A stretch of DNA of 64,000 nucleotides. Source: Nocardia fluminea (GTDB lineage Bacteria > Actinomycetota > Actinomycetes > Mycobacteriales > Mycobacteriaceae). Made by a program: the position numbers and the translations under genes. Position 1 is the first letter of the stretch; every line of letters begins with the position of its first letter. Positions 8,472 to 17,543 of the stretch are shown here, piece by piece. Location: NCBI RefSeq assembly GCF_002846365.1, contig NZ_PJMW01000002.1, positions 3,906,001 through 3,970,000 of the forward strand. The letters run 5' to 3'. The notes under the pieces were generated by a model that searched no databases, was not told where the DNA came from, and saw only the letters and a list, made by a program, of their open reading frames with translations.

Positions 8472-9359
8472 TCAGATCTCGCCCTTGCACAGCTTGGCCG
8501 TTGTGAACTTCGGATCCGGCAGCTCGCGCTCGGTGAACCCGAACTTCCCGACGATCGACAGGTACTTGTCCTTGTCGCCGGTGATCTTGGCCAGCTCCGT
8601 ATTGTAGGCGGCGAGCAGATCGGGATCGCTGGTGCGGAACACGGTGCCGCCCGCACCGATCTGCGGCTTGCCGTCGATGACGGCCACGAACGACGGCGTC
8701 ACGTCGACCGCGGCGTTGGGGGTATGGCTCTCGAGCCAGTTCAGCGAGATCGCGGTGAGCGCGAAGACGTCGGCGCGCCCGGAGGTGACCGCGTCCATCC
8801 CGTCTTGGGGAGTACCGACCTGGGTGGCGTCGATGCCGAGTGAGCTGGCGTAATCGGATTCGATGGCGCCGGTCATCGCGGCCATCTTCGCGCCGCTCGA
8901 CTTGATCGACTGCATATCCGTCAAATTCATCGGATTACCGGGTTTCACCATCAGCGCGGTGGTGTACATGAATTCCGGCTCGCTGAAAGACGCCTGTTCA
9001 CAGCGTTTCGGCAAGATCGACATCCCGGCGCTGACCGCGTCGAATCGATCGGCCTGCAGGCCGGGGATCAGCGCGCCGAACTCGGTCTGCACACCGTCGA
9101 CGGTCTTGATGCCGAGGTTGGCGAAGATCTCCTTGTGCAGGGCCACCGTGGCCCCGGTGAGCTGGCCGCCCTCTTCGAACGAATAGGGCGCTTCACCGGC
9201 GAAACCCACGGTGATCGTGCCCTTGTCCTTCAGTGACTGCAGGAGCTGACCGCTCTCGGTGGTCTCGGTCTTGGTGCACCCGGCGAGGGCCGCGGCCACC
9301 AGCGCGGCTCCGGTGAACACCGCTGTACAGCGCTTCGACATGGATTTCGTCTCAGCCAT
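8472..9359 (-). CDS. ehuB: Ectoine/polar amino-acid ABC importer, solute-binding lipoprotein
   Basis: 295 residues. An N-terminal lipoprotein signal ends ALVAAALAGC, so the mature protein is anchored at the outer face of the membrane. The SBP_bac_3 fold follows, with GFAGEAPYSFEEGG at its start and the stretch TEFGALIPGLQADRFDAVSAG plus PKRCEQASFSEP, which closely resembles EhuB of Sinorhizobium and actinomycetes. The ATG at 9359 has GAGAGG upstream; an alternative twelve codons earlier would weaken the signal peptide. It leads the ehuBCDA operon, divergent from proS, with an AT-richer 259-bp control region. Confidence 0.87.
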   Translation of the reverse strand: MAETKSMSKRCTAVFTGAALVAAALAGCTKTETTESGQLLQSLKDKGTITVGFAGEAPYSFEEGGQLTGATVALHKEIFANLGIKTVDGVQTEFGALIPGLQADRFDAVSAGMSILPKRCEQASFSEPEFMYTTALMVKPGNPMNLTDMQSIKSSGAKMAAMTGAIESDYASSLGIDATQVGTPQDGMDAVTSGRADVFALTAISLNWLESHTPNAAVDVTPSFVAVIDGKPQIGAGGTVFRTSDPDLLAAYNTELAKITGDKDKYLSIVGKFGFTERELPDPKFTTAKLCKGEI

Positions 9360-9472
9360 TGTGACCTCTCGCAGGGGCAGCGTCGCCGCCACCAATTTTC
9401 TGTTGTCAGTGGGTAATTGACGTATCGGGGAAATCTAGTCACCTATCAATTGCGAAAAGCGGTTACGTTATC

Positions 9473-9507
9473 GTTTTGTTATCTGATGATTGAAATAGTT
9501 TTGTTAT
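9473..9507. repeat. Direct repeat in the ehuB-proS control region
   Basis: GTTTTGTTAT occurs at 9473-9482 and again at 9498-9507, 25 bp apart, in a stretch of much lower GC than the rest of the window. Each copy is followed within 9 bp by a TCTGAT. The spacing of about two and a half helical turns and the location upstream of ehuB suggest a regulator site; no known motif is recognised. Confidence 0.4.
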
Positions 9508-9604
9508 GGGTAATCTGATCCGCGCACCATTATCGGAACCCTGTTTCCGGGGGCTCCGGAGCGTCCAGGTGGTAATCGGCTGTCGCCCGGTCCGGACCAG
9601 GGAC

Positions 9605-9610
9605 TACCCT
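9605..9610 (+). promoter_or_regulatory. Putative -10 box for a leaderless proS transcript
   Basis: TACCCT fits TANNNT and ends 8 nt before the GTG start of proS; no Shine-Dalgarno is present between. This arrangement places the transcription start at or next to the start codon. Confidence 0.4.
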
Positions 9611-9618
9611 GTGCATCC

Positions 9619-11367
9619 GTGATCACCCGCCTCTCCCGCCTGTTCCTGCGCACCCTGCGAGACGATCCCGCCGACGCCGAGGTGCCCAGCCACAAACTGC
9701 TCGTTCGCGCCGGCTACGTCCGCCGGGTCGCCCCCGGCGTGTACTCGTGGCTGCCGCTCGGTCTGCGCACGCTGCGCAAGATCGAGGACGTGGTGCGCCA
9801 GGAGATGGACGCCACCGGCGCCCAGGAGATCTCGCTGCCTGCGCTGCTGCCGCGCGAGCCCTACGAGACGACCAACCGGTGGACCGAGTACGGGCCCGGG
9901 CTGTTCCGGCTCAAGGACCGCAAGGGCGGGGACTACCTGCTCGGCCCCACCCACGAGGAGCTGTTCGCGCTTACCGTGAAGGGTGAGTACAACTCCTACA
10001 AGGACCTGCCGGTCACGCTCTACCAGATCCAGACCAAGTACCGCGACGAGGAACGCCCCCGTGCGGGCATCCTGCGCGGACGTGAGTTCGTGATGAAGGA
10101 CTCCTACTCCTTCGACATCGACGACGACGGTCTGACCAACAGCTACGCCACCCACCGCAAGGCCTACCAGGCCATCTTCGAACGGCTCGGGGTCGAGTAC
10201 GTGATCGTGGCCGCCACCTCCGGCGCCATGGGCGGCAGCGCGTCCGAGGAGTTCCTCGCCGCCAGCCCCGTCGGTGAGGACACCTACGTGCGCTGCGTCG
10301 AGTCCGGCTACGCGGCGAACGTGGAAGCCGTGGTCACGCCCGCGCCCGCACCGCTGCCCATCGAGGGTCAGCCCGCCGCGGTCGAATACGACACCCCGAA
10401 CACCCCCACCATCGCGACCCTGGTCGACTGGGCCAACGAGGCGAAGGTGCTCGACCGCACGGTGACCGCCGCCGACACGTTGAAGAACGTGATGGTGAAG
10501 CTGCGCCATCCCGACGGCAAGACCGAGATACTCGGCATCGGTGTCCCCGGTGACCGCGAGGTCGACGACAAGCGGCTCGGCGCCGCTGTCGAACCCGCCG
10601 AGGTGGAACTGCTCACCGAGGCCGACTTCGCCGCCAACCCGTTCCTGGTGAAGGGCTACATCGGACCGAAGGGCCTGGCCGCCAACGGTGTTCGCTACCT
10701 CGTCGACCCCCGCGTCGTCGACGGCACCGCCTGGATCACCGGCGCCGACGTGGCGGGCAAGCACGTGGTCGGCCTGGTCGCCGGTCGCGACTTCACCCCC
10801 GACGGCACCATCGAGGCCGCCGAGGTCCGCGACGGCGATCCCTCGCCCGACGGCGCGGGCCCGCTGGTGTCCGCCCGCGGCATCGAGATCGGCCACATCT
10901 TCCAGCTCGGCCGCAAGTACACCGACGCCTTCGACGTCGACGTGCTCGGCGAGAACGGCAAGCCGGTCCGCCTCACCATGGGCTCCTACGGCATCGGTGT
11001 CTCCCGCATGGTCGCGGTGATCGCCGAACAGCAGCACGACGAGAAGGGCCTGCGCTGGCCCGCCGAAGTCGCCCCCTTCGACGTGCACGTGGTCATCGCC
11101 AACAAGGACGCCGCCGCCCGCGACGGCGCCGAACACGTCGTCGCCGGCCTGGACGCCGAGGGCCTCGAGGTCCTCTTCGACGACCGCACCGCCTCCCCGG
11201 GCGTGAAGTTCAAGGACGCCGAACTCCTCGGCATGCCCTGGATCCTGGTCATCGGCCGCGGCTGGGCCGAAGGCAAGGTCGAACTGCGCAACCGCTTCAC
11301 CGGCGAAGCCGAGGAAATCCCCGCCGAAGACGCCGTCAGCGCGGTCACCGCCAAGATCCGCGGCTGA
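9619..11367 (+). CDS. proS: Prolyl-tRNA synthetase (bacterial type)
   Basis: 582 residues, a class II aminoacyl-tRNA synthetase joining proline to tRNA-Pro. Motif 1 lies near residue 60 ([15 protein letters not shown]), motif 2 in [18 protein letters not shown], and motif 3 near residue 450 ([13 protein letters not shown]). Between motifs 2 and 3 lies the long insertion (about residues 220-400) that marks the bacterial proS form and edits misacylated alanine. The C-terminal anticodon-binding domain ends the protein. The GTG start has no ribosome site but a TANNNT box upstream. A strong hairpin follows the stop. Confidence 0.97.
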   Translation: MITRLSRLFLRTLRDDPADAEVPSHKLLVRAGYVRRVAPGVYSWLPLGLRTLRKIEDVVRQEMDATGAQEISLPALLPREPYETTNRWTEYGPGLFRLKDRKGGDYLLGPTHEELFALTVKGEYNSYKDLPVTLYQIQTKYRDEERPRAGILRGREFVMKDSYSFDIDDDGLTNSYATHRKAYQAIFERLGVEYVIVAATSGAMGGSASEEFLAASPVGEDTYVRCVESGYAANVEAVVTPAPAPLPIEGQPAAVEYDTPNTPTIATLVDWANEAKVLDRTVTAADTLKNVMVKLRHPDGKTEILGIGVPGDREVDDKRLGAAVEPAEVELLTEADFAANPFLVKGYIGPKGLAANGVRYLVDPRVVDGTAWITGADVAGKHVVGLVAGRDFTPDGTIEAAEVRDGDPSPDGAGPLVSARGIEIGHIFQLGRKYTDAFDVDVLGENGKPVRLTMGSYGIGVSRMVAVIAEQQHDEKGLRWPAEVAPFDVHVVIANKDAAARDGAEHVVAGLDAEGLEVLFDDRTASPGVKFKDAELLGMPWILVIGRGWAEGKVELRNRFTGEAEEIPAEDAVSAVTAKIRG

Positions 11368-11378
11368 CCGCATACCCG

Positions 11379-11415
11379 AATCGCGCTGTCCCACCCGCTG
11401 TGGGACAGCGCGATT
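11379..11415 (+). terminator. Strong hairpin after proS
   Basis: Perfect 15-bp stem (11379-11393 with 11401-11415) and a 7-nt loop, 11 bp after the proS stop. There is no clear U-tract, as is usual for terminators in high-GC Actinobacteria. Confidence 0.75.
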
Positions 11416-11573
11416 CGCTGTCTCGAGCGCCGCCGGCTGAAATTCATGGGAACCGAACGGCTCGACGCCGCGTCCAACCCAGTGGACGAAGCGCGAAGAA
11501 CGCCACGAGATTTGCGCGGTGTGTGATTCGTTGACAGAGTCCGGTCCGACAGTTGTCGTCAGGGGAGGTACCG

Positions 11574-12143
11574 ATGGTCGGCTCAGATCCCAGCCGTGCC
11601 GCAGAGGAATTGGCGCGGTTCGCAGTCGATTTGGAGCAGAAAGCCCAGCGGCTCGGCGAGTTGCAGGGGCAGATGGCGATGACGTCCGCGTCCGCCTCCA
11701 CCGCGGGCGGGCGGGTGAGCGTCACAGTGGACAGCACGGGGGTGCCCACGGCAATCGGTCTGGGGCCGAGTACGCGGAGCATGGACCCCGACGCACTGTC
11801 GGCGGAGATCCTCTCGTGTATGCGCAAGGCACAGGTGAAGTTGCGGTCCGAGGTTGCCGATGTGATGCGACGAGTGGTGGGCGAGGACCCCGCAGGCGCG
11901 TCGATCCTCGACATCCTCGCCGAGCGATTCCCTGACTCGGAGTCCGAGACCGCGAGCGAACATGTTCCGCCTCAATCCCGTTACGCGACTCCGCCTGTGG
12001 ACTCCGGGCCTGTCTCACAATCGAAATGGGAACCACCTGCTCCCGCAACGCTGAACCGCAAGCCGGATCGGGATCAGATCTTCACGCCTGATGAACCCGA
12101 TGAGGATGACGAGTACTTCGGCAAGAAGTCATGGCTGGAATGA
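11574..12143 (+). CDS. YbaB/EbfC-like DNA-binding family protein
   Basis: 189 residues. The first about 110 residues form a YbaB-like alpha-beta-beta-alpha core: a helix (AAEELARFAVDLEQKAQRLGELQGQMA), a strand pair (GRVSVTVDSTGVPTAIGL) and a helix (LSAEILSCMRKAQVKLRSEVADVM). The tail is acidic and Pro-rich, ending EDDEYFGKKSWLE, and looks disordered. The ATG is set by a GGGGAGG site 6 nt upstream, and a TTGACA lies at 11530. In Nocardia and mycobacteria such genes recur next to EspC/WXG-type genes, as here. Nucleoid binding is inferred only from the fold. Confidence 0.72.
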   Translation: MVGSDPSRAAEELARFAVDLEQKAQRLGELQGQMAMTSASASTAGGRVSVTVDSTGVPTAIGLGPSTRSMDPDALSAEILSCMRKAQVKLRSEVADVMRRVVGEDPAGASILDILAERFPDSESETASEHVPPQSRYATPPVDSGPVSQSKWEPPAPATLNRKPDRDQIFTPDEPDEDDEYFGKKSWLE

Positions 12144-12151
12144 GGACGTAG

Positions 12152-12478
12152 ATGTGGAACAGCGGTGACGTCGTCGTCAAACCGGAGAGTGTGCGGGCGC
12201 ATGCCGGCGCGGTCGAATCGACGCTCGGGAACCTCGGCGCGGCCAAGCAGGCTGCCGATTATCTGGCCGAGTTGGATGATGGCTATGGACTTCTCGTCGG
12301 GTGGTATGCGGACCTGACGGTTAGCTCGCTGCATCGACGGATCACCGACAGTCTGCAGAAGATCGTCGAAACGACCGAGGTGCTGCCGCAGACGCTGCGG
12401 TATTGCGCGGAAACCTTCGAAAACCTCGACGCCGACCGTCAGGCCGCGATCGAGCGTCAACAAAGTCAGATCAAATAG
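12152..12478 (+). CDS. EspC-like small helical protein (type VII secretion-associated)
   Basis: 108 residues, predicted all-helical. The N-terminal VVVKPESVRAHAGAVESTLGNL and the LDDGYGLLVGWYADL segment match the EspC/DUF2580 family, in which members are exported with ESX systems. The C-terminal half is a long amphipathic helix (SSLHRRITDSLQKIVETTEVLPQTLRYCAETFENLD). It lies 8 bp after the YbaB-like gene and 9 bp before a larger WXG-like gene, so it probably forms the small partner in a helical pair. No ESX core gene (EccC, EccD, MycP) is in the window. Confidence 0.65.
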   Translation: MWNSGDVVVKPESVRAHAGAVESTLGNLGAAKQAADYLAELDDGYGLLVGWYADLTVSSLHRRITDSLQKIVETTEVLPQTLRYCAETFENLDADRQAAIERQQSQIK

Positions 12479-12487
12479 GGGATCCTC

Positions 12488-13399
12488 ATGCCGTTCGACG
12501 ATGCTGCACCGCCTGCAGGCAATGAACTGATCGACAAGAAGGTCGACGACGATGAGGCTTATGGGTTCGACCAGAAGGCCCTGCTCCCCAGGATCACCAG
12601 CGACGGTGCCGAATCGGGTCTGCTCAAAGGCACGCCGGTGGGTGATGCCTGGGAAGCAGGCGGGCTCGTCAAGGAAGCGTTGAACGGGGAGGACCCGGTC
12701 AAGAACCTGTATGGCGCGGCCCTCAAAGCCTCTGCGGTCGCCGTCGCCGCCGCAGACGTATTGGAGTACCAGAAGCGCATGGCGACCGGGGTTCCCCTGG
12801 CGAAGTTCGATCCGTTCAACATTGTGGGCGCCCTGCTGATGGGGTGGATGCTGGAGAACGTCGAGCCGCTACGTAAGGGGCTCGACTGGGTCACCGGCAA
12901 CCCGGACATGGTGAAGGCGTATTCCAAGTCCTGGGAAGACATCTCGGCCGCGTTGACCGACGTCGCCGCGACTTGGAACACCGAGCTCCAGAAAGACATC
13001 AGCGAATGGGGCGGCGCAGCCAGCACTGCTTACAAGACCAAGGCTGACGCCTTCATGGCCGACATCGAGGCCCAGTCCTCCCTCGCCTCCTCTCTGAGCA
13101 AAGTCAACGCCGCGCTCGGTGACCTGGTGGAGGGTGTCCGCGGTGTCGTGATCGAACTCTTGAACTGGCTGGCCGGTGTCCTGGTCGAGGCTGCGGCAAT
13201 CATCATCTGTACCGGGGGAACAGCATCTTTGGGGGCCGTCGCACGCGCCAGTCTCAGTATCTCCGGCGCGGGTTCGAAGTTGTCGCAGATCTTGCTGGCG
13301 CTCGCGAAGGAAGCGTCGACGATCATCGGCATGGTCCCCAAACTCATCCAAACGGTGCAGGGCGCGACAGAAGCAGGGATCAGATCCGCGTCTGCGTAG
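12488..13399 (+). CDS. WXG-like putative type VII secretion substrate, function unknown
   Basis: 303 residues, not a recognised enzyme. The N-terminus (about 60 residues) is acidic and flexible. Residues about 145-215 resemble a WXG helical hairpin: SWEDISAALTDVAATWNTELQ, then the turn EWGGAASTAYKTKAD with a Trp-Gly-Gly and a downstream Tyr. Hydrophobic segments follow (VVIELLNWLAGVLVEAAAIIICTGG and LSQILLALAKEASTIIG) that could insert into membranes. No catalytic motif or toxin domain is visible. Its place after an EspC-like gene argues for export by an ESX system elsewhere on the chromosome; an effector or pore role is speculation. Confidence 0.55.
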   Translation: MPFDDAAPPAGNELIDKKVDDDEAYGFDQKALLPRITSDGAESGLLKGTPVGDAWEAGGLVKEALNGEDPVKNLYGAALKASAVAVAAADVLEYQKRMATGVPLAKFDPFNIVGALLMGWMLENVEPLRKGLDWVTGNPDMVKAYSKSWEDISAALTDVAATWNTELQKDISEWGGAASTAYKTKADAFMADIEAQSSLASSLSKVNAALGDLVEGVRGVVIELLNWLAGVLVEAAAIIICTGGTASLGAVARASLSISGAGSKLSQILLALAKEASTIIGMVPKLIQTVQGATEAGIRSASA

Positions 13400-13426
13400 G
13401 CGTGCCGGATAGCGGTAGGGGATGGC

Positions 13427-14287
13427 GTGGGTAGGTACCGGGGTACGTCCGATTTGGCGCTGCCTGCAGATTGGGAGCGAAAGGCGTTCGGCGCGTATCG
13501 CTATACGGTGCTGCCGTTCGCGTGTGCGTTGGTGCTGTGGCCGGTGGTGTTCGGAGTGATCTGGACGATGGTGACAGATCCGGAATCGGTCGCAGGCGGG
13601 CTCTTGGGGCTCGTGCTGATCGGCCCTTTGGCCGCAGCGTTCACCGGCTGGGGGTGGTCGGAAATTCCCCGAACTGCTCCGGTGGCCGCTGACATTCTTG
13701 CCACTGATGCCGGTCCGGCGCTCGTGCTGCCGGTGCCGCGTCCTTCCTCGCGGGGAAGTGTGGTGGCGATAGCGTTCGGAGTGGCACTGCTCGGTGCCGG
13801 GCTGTGGCAATTCATCGCGTCTCTGGGTGAGGACTGGTCGACCGGGGCCGCGTTGTTCTTCCTCATCTCGCTACCGGCGTTGTTCGCTCTCCTGCTCGGA
13901 TTCGGTACCTACCACCCTCGCAAAACGCGCGGCGAACTCGGCATTGTGCTCACCCCACAGCACATTGCGATCGACTACGGGAAGGGGCCGACCCGACTGG
14001 CCTGGGTGGAGGTCTCGGCGGTCGGTGCACGCAGCCGCCGCGAAGACTTCAGATTCGGCAGCGGTACCAATGTGCTCAGCCTTGTCACCGGTGATGCCGG
14101 AACCGGTTACCGAACCATCGACATCGCCCACACGGACCTCGAGACCGACCCGACCCGGGTCTACCACCTGTTCGTCTTCTACGTGCGTAACCCCGGGGCG
14201 CGCGCGGAACTCGGGACCGACGCCGGGCTAGATCGCTTCCGGCGGGCCGGATACGCAGGGCAGCACCCGACCCCGGCGAGGTTCTGA
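13427..14287 (+). CDS. Membrane protein of unknown function next to ESX-like genes
   Basis: 286 residues, not recognised. Two pairs of membrane segments are clear: VLPFACALVLWPVVFGVIW with LLGLVLIGPLAAAFTGWGW, then VVAIAFGVALLGAGLWQFIA with AALFFLISLPALFALLLGF. The C-terminal 120 residues are soluble and beta-rich (GELGIVLTPQHIAIDYGKGPTRLAWVEVSAV), reminiscent of a PH-like cytoplasmic domain. It follows the WXG-like gene by 27 bp on the same strand. It could be a membrane partner or immunity protein of that gene, but nothing in the sequence proves this. The start is a GTG with only a weak ribosome site. Confidence 0.6.
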   Translation: MGRYRGTSDLALPADWERKAFGAYRYTVLPFACALVLWPVVFGVIWTMVTDPESVAGGLLGLVLIGPLAAAFTGWGWSEIPRTAPVAADILATDAGPALVLPVPRPSSRGSVVAIAFGVALLGAGLWQFIASLGEDWSTGAALFFLISLPALFALLLGFGTYHPRKTRGELGIVLTPQHIAIDYGKGPTRLAWVEVSAVGARSRREDFRFGSGTNVLSLVTGDAGTGYRTIDIAHTDLETDPTRVYHLFVFYVRNPGARAELGTDAGLDRFRRAGYAGQHPTPARF

Positions 14288-14391
14288 GCCCGGGCACGGC
14301 GAGCAAAACTTACGGCTACGTAGGGGAAAGTGCTGGTAGTGGGGTTGCGGGGGCGGCGGGGTGGGGGCGGGGCGCTGATAAGTTAGCGGGC

Positions 14392-16143
14392 ATGACGAGT
14401 TCGCCCAGCCTGTTGTTCAACCCGGCCACCTACGACCCCCAGCATTTCGATGCCGAGACGCGGCGGCTGCTCAAGGCCACCATCGAGTGGTTCGAGTCCA
14501 AGGGCAAGGCGCAGTTGCTGGCCGAGGATCGCGGTGCGGTGTGGACCTCGGAGTTCCTCGAGTTCGCCGGCAAGGAAAAGCTGTTCGCGACGTTCCTGAC
14601 CCCGGCCGCTTATGCCGACGGCGATCCGAACAAGCGCTGGGACGCGGCGCGCAACGCGGCACTGGCGGAGATCTTCGGGTTCTACGGGCTGGCGTACTGG
14701 TACGCCGAGCAGGTCACCATCCTGGGTCTCGGCCCGATCTGGCAGAGCGACAACGAGATCGCCAAGCGCAAGGCCGCCGCCGACCTCGACGACGGTCAGG
14801 TGATGGCGTTCGCGCTGTCCGAGCGCGACCACGGCGCTGACATCTACAACACCGACCTCATCCTCACCCCGACCGCACCGGGCAGCGCCGATGCCGAGGC
14901 GGGCATTTTGTTCCGCGCCGACGGCGAGAAGTACTACATCGGCAACGGCAACGTCGCCTCGATGGTGTCGGTGTTCTCCCGGCGCGGTGACGTCGAGGGC
15001 CCCGAGGGCTACATCTGGTTCGCCGCCGACAGCCGCCACGACGACTATCACCTGATCGAAAGCGTCATCCACGGTCAGATGTATGTCAGCCACTTCCGGC
15101 TGGAGAACTACCCGGTGACCGCCGCCGACCTGCTCCACGAAGGGCCGGAGGCCTTCTCGGCCGCGCTCAACACCGTCAACGTCGGCAAGTTCAATCTCTG
15201 CCATGGCGGCATCGGCATGGTCGAGCACTCGTTCTTCGAGGCCATCACCCACGCCAACAACCGCATCCTCTACGGTAACCCCGTCACCGACTTCGCCCAT
15301 GTACGCGGCAATTTCGTCGATGCCTACGCGCGGTTGATCGCGATGAAGCTGTTCAGCGACCGCGCCGTCGACTACTTCCGCAGCGCCTCGCTCGAGGACC
15401 GCCGCTACCTGCTGTTCAACCCGATGACCAAGTCCAAGGTCACCTCCGAGGCCGAGGTCGCGATGACCCTGCTGCTGGATGTGCTGGCGGCCAAGGGATT
15501 CGAGAAGGCCACCTACTTCGCGCAGGCCTCGCGCTACATCAACCACCTGCCGCGCCTCGAGGGCACCGTCCACGTGAACGTGGGCCAGATCCTGAAGTTC
15601 ATGCCGAACTACATGCTCAACCCGAAGGAATACCCGGCGATCGGCACCGACCTCGCCCCCGGCGACCAGCCGTTCTTCTGGCAGCAGGGTCCGGCGCGCG
15701 GGGCGGGTAAGGTGCAGTTCGCCGACTGGACCCCCGCCTACGAGCGGGCCTCCGAGGTCCCGAATGTCGGCCGGTTCTACGAGCAGGCCCAAGCGCTGCG
15801 CAGCCTGCTGCTCACCGCGGCTCCCGATGCCGACCAGCAGAAGGACCTGGACTTCATGCTGACCATCGGCCACCTGTTCTCCACGGTGGTCTACGGCCAG
15901 CTGATCCTCGAGCAGGCCGAGCTCACCGGGCTCGACCGCGATGTGCTCGATCAGATCTTCGACTTCCAGATCCGCGACTTCAACACCCAGGCCGCGGCGC
16001 TGCTCGGCAAGCCGTCGGTCACCGAAGCCCAGCGTGCCTGGGCGATCGGCGCACTGCGCAGCCCGGTTGCCGACACCGAACGGTTCGACCGGGTGTGGCA
16101 GCAGGTGGCGGCCTACGACGGCGCGTACGCGATGCGCCCGTAA
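14392..16143 (+). CDS. Acyl-CoA dehydrogenase family flavoprotein (FadE-like)
   Basis: 583 residues, in the larger acyl-CoA dehydrogenase/oxidase-like group. The N-terminal helical domain is followed by VMAFALSERDHGADIYNTD, the substrate/FAD-binding turn of the family, then a beta domain and a long C-terminal helical domain including FNLCHGGIGMVEHSF and ITHANNRILYG. The expected reaction is FAD-dependent oxidation of an acyl-CoA in lipid breakdown; chain-length preference is unknown. A TAAGTT box ends 7 nt before the ATG and no ribosome site is seen, so the mRNA may be leaderless. It is convergent with the ferritin-like genes and shares a terminator with them. Confidence 0.87.
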   Translation: MTSSPSLLFNPATYDPQHFDAETRRLLKATIEWFESKGKAQLLAEDRGAVWTSEFLEFAGKEKLFATFLTPAAYADGDPNKRWDAARNAALAEIFGFYGLAYWYAEQVTILGLGPIWQSDNEIAKRKAAADLDDGQVMAFALSERDHGADIYNTDLILTPTAPGSADAEAGILFRADGEKYYIGNGNVASMVSVFSRRGDVEGPEGYIWFAADSRHDDYHLIESVIHGQMYVSHFRLENYPVTAADLLHEGPEAFSAALNTVNVGKFNLCHGGIGMVEHSFFEAITHANNRILYGNPVTDFAHVRGNFVDAYARLIAMKLFSDRAVDYFRSASLEDRRYLLFNPMTKSKVTSEAEVAMTLLLDVLAAKGFEKATYFAQASRYINHLPRLEGTVHVNVGQILKFMPNYMLNPKEYPAIGTDLAPGDQPFFWQQGPARGAGKVQFADWTPAYERASEVPNVGRFYEQAQALRSLLLTAAPDADQQKDLDFMLTIGHLFSTVVYGQLILEQAELTGLDRDVLDQIFDFQIRDFNTQAAALLGKPSVTEAQRAWAIGALRSPVADTERFDRVWQQVAAYDGAYAMRP

Positions 16144-16152
16144 TCGGGCCGC

Positions 16153-16187
16153 CGGTTCCGGGTAGGTCGCTGATCCACCCGGAACCG
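16153..16187. terminator. Bidirectional terminator between fadE-like and DUF4439 genes
   Basis: Perfect 11-bp stem, CGGTTCCGGGT (16153-16163) with its complement at 16177-16187, and a 13-nt loop. It is centred between two convergent stop codons. Confidence 0.6.
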
Positions 16188-16193
16188 CCTCGC

Positions 16194-16625
16194 CTACGCC
16201 CGGCCGGGAAAGGCGACAGTCACCGGGACCGCCCCCAGAATCGTCTGCCAGCGAGCGCGGCGCACGGCGGCTTCGGTGAGCGCTTCGGTCGCGGTGGCGC
16301 GCACCGAGTCATCGGTCGCGTTCTCCACCACCGCGTACCACGCTGCCGCGCAATCGGATTCGACGCTCACCGCGAGATGGGCCGCGGGGATCGGATCGTC
16401 GACCGGGGCGGGCGGGGTGTAGGCGGCGCGAGGAGCGTCCGGTGCGGTGCCCTGCGCTTCCAGGAGTTCGACTGTGCTGTCGCGACGGGCTCGATGCGCG
16501 GCGCTGAACTCGGCGACCAGCCGGGACCGGTCGGCGTTGGCGTACGCGGCGATCAGGCCGTAGGAATAGACGGCCGCGTGCTCGGCATCGAGTGCGTTCT
16601 GCAACGCCGTGCGCTGTTCGGTCAT
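16194..16625 (-). CDS. Ferritin-like DUF4439 protein
   Basis: 143 residues of a four-helix ferritin-like bundle. The first helix holds ALQNALDAEHAAVYSYGLI, with the E..H pair expected of a di-iron ligand set, and the second AEFSAAHRARRDSTVELLE carries another H/R/E series. It begins inside the stop codon of the upstream lipoprotein gene (ATGA overlap), so the two are made together. In M. tuberculosis a comparable gene pair lies between proS and rimP. No iron-storage or redox function has been shown for the family. Confidence 0.75.
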   Translation of the reverse strand: MTEQRTALQNALDAEHAAVYSYGLIAAYANADRSRLVAEFSAAHRARRDSTVELLEAQGTAPDAPRAAYTPPAPVDDPIPAAHLAVSVESDCAAAWYAVVENATDDSVRATATEALTEAAVRRARWQTILGAVPVTVAFPGRA

Positions 16626-17380
16626 GTCAGCAGTACTCCTGCCTGGGTAGCGCAGGCCGCGCTGATCGACGCGAGAAGACCTGCGCGATAACCGGATTCG
16701 GTGCGGGCCAGGGCGGCGGCGGCCTGCTGGGAACGGACCAGCTGATCCCGTACCTGCGCGACGGTGGCCGGCTGCGCGGACGCGGTCTCGACCTCCGAGG
16801 CCGGCACCGGGGAACCACCAGGGCCGGGCACGGTCAGCGCACCCGTGCGATGGACGGGCGTGGTGCCGTCGCCGTACACGCCGATCACCCGGTCGATTTC
16901 GGTGCGGAGCGCGTCGGCGTGCGCGGTGCGCTCGGCGGCGATCGTGCTCAGCGCGGCATTCGACTGCGGGGCCAGCGCGATCGCGGCCGTCGCGGCGGCG
17001 GCATCGGCGCGGGCCAGAACCTCTTGCGCGGCAAGAGGATCCGGTGCGTGCACGGTATCGTCCTCGGCGCAGGCGGCCAGCGTGGCCACCACGGGAAAAC
17101 CGATCGCGCTCGCGCCGGCGAGTCGGAGCAGAGTGCGGCGGCGCCATGCCGGCCGGGTGCCGACCGGCACGGACGGCGAAAGCGACTGTCCCGGTGTGTC
17201 ATGCGGCACTACGGCGGGTGGAAGCGACGCGGTCTCCCCGGGGGGAGTCGGCGTCGGCCCGGCTGGGCGCGCAACGGCGGGCTCGACCCGTAACCGAGAG
17301 GGTTCGTGCCGGTCGGAACGCATGCCGGAAGGTCGCCCGGCGCTCGGCGGGACGGAATGGCGGTGGGGCACGTGCACCAT
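16622..17380 (-). CDS. Predicted lipoprotein with ferritin-like (DUF4439) helices
   Basis: 252 residues from the ATG at 17380; an ATG at 17323 is equally possible and neither has a clear ribosome site. An unusually long, Pro-rich N-terminal region (about 80 residues) precedes RRRTLLRLAGASAIGFPVV, a twin-arginine-like signal, and the lipobox TLAAC. The mature part is helical with NAALSTIAAERTAHADALRTEIDRVIG, resembling the ferritin-like DUF4439 core of its downstream partner. It probably sits on the outer face of the membrane while the partner stays in the cytoplasm. Why a Tat-type lipoprotein needs so long an n-region is unclear; a later start is possible. Confidence 0.68.
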   Translation of the reverse strand: MVHVPHRHSVPPSAGRPSGMRSDRHEPSRLRVEPAVARPAGPTPTPPGETASLPPAVVPHDTPGQSLSPSVPVGTRPAWRRRTLLRLAGASAIGFPVVATLAACAEDDTVHAPDPLAAQEVLARADAAAATAAIALAPQSNAALSTIAAERTAHADALRTEIDRVIGVYGDGTTPVHRTGALTVPGPGGSPVPASEVETASAQPATVAQVRDQLVRSQQAAAALARTESGYRAGLLASISAACATQAGVLLT

Positions 17381-17543
17381 GGTGCCAGATCTCACGCGGG
17401 TAGTTCGCGCGCGTGCTGGCACGCCGAGCCGGACCGGTGCGTGGCGCTCAGGGCCTGGTCCTTTACACTCTCTGAGCGCGTTACGCTAGACCTTCGGCGT
17501 AGATATTTCCGATCGCGTCACAACTGAACCAGGAGCCGCCCAT

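Noticed and set aside
17460..17495. TTTACA-N17-GCTAGA as the promoter of the rimP operon
   Set aside because: The -10 match is poor and there is no supporting operator or spacing evidence.
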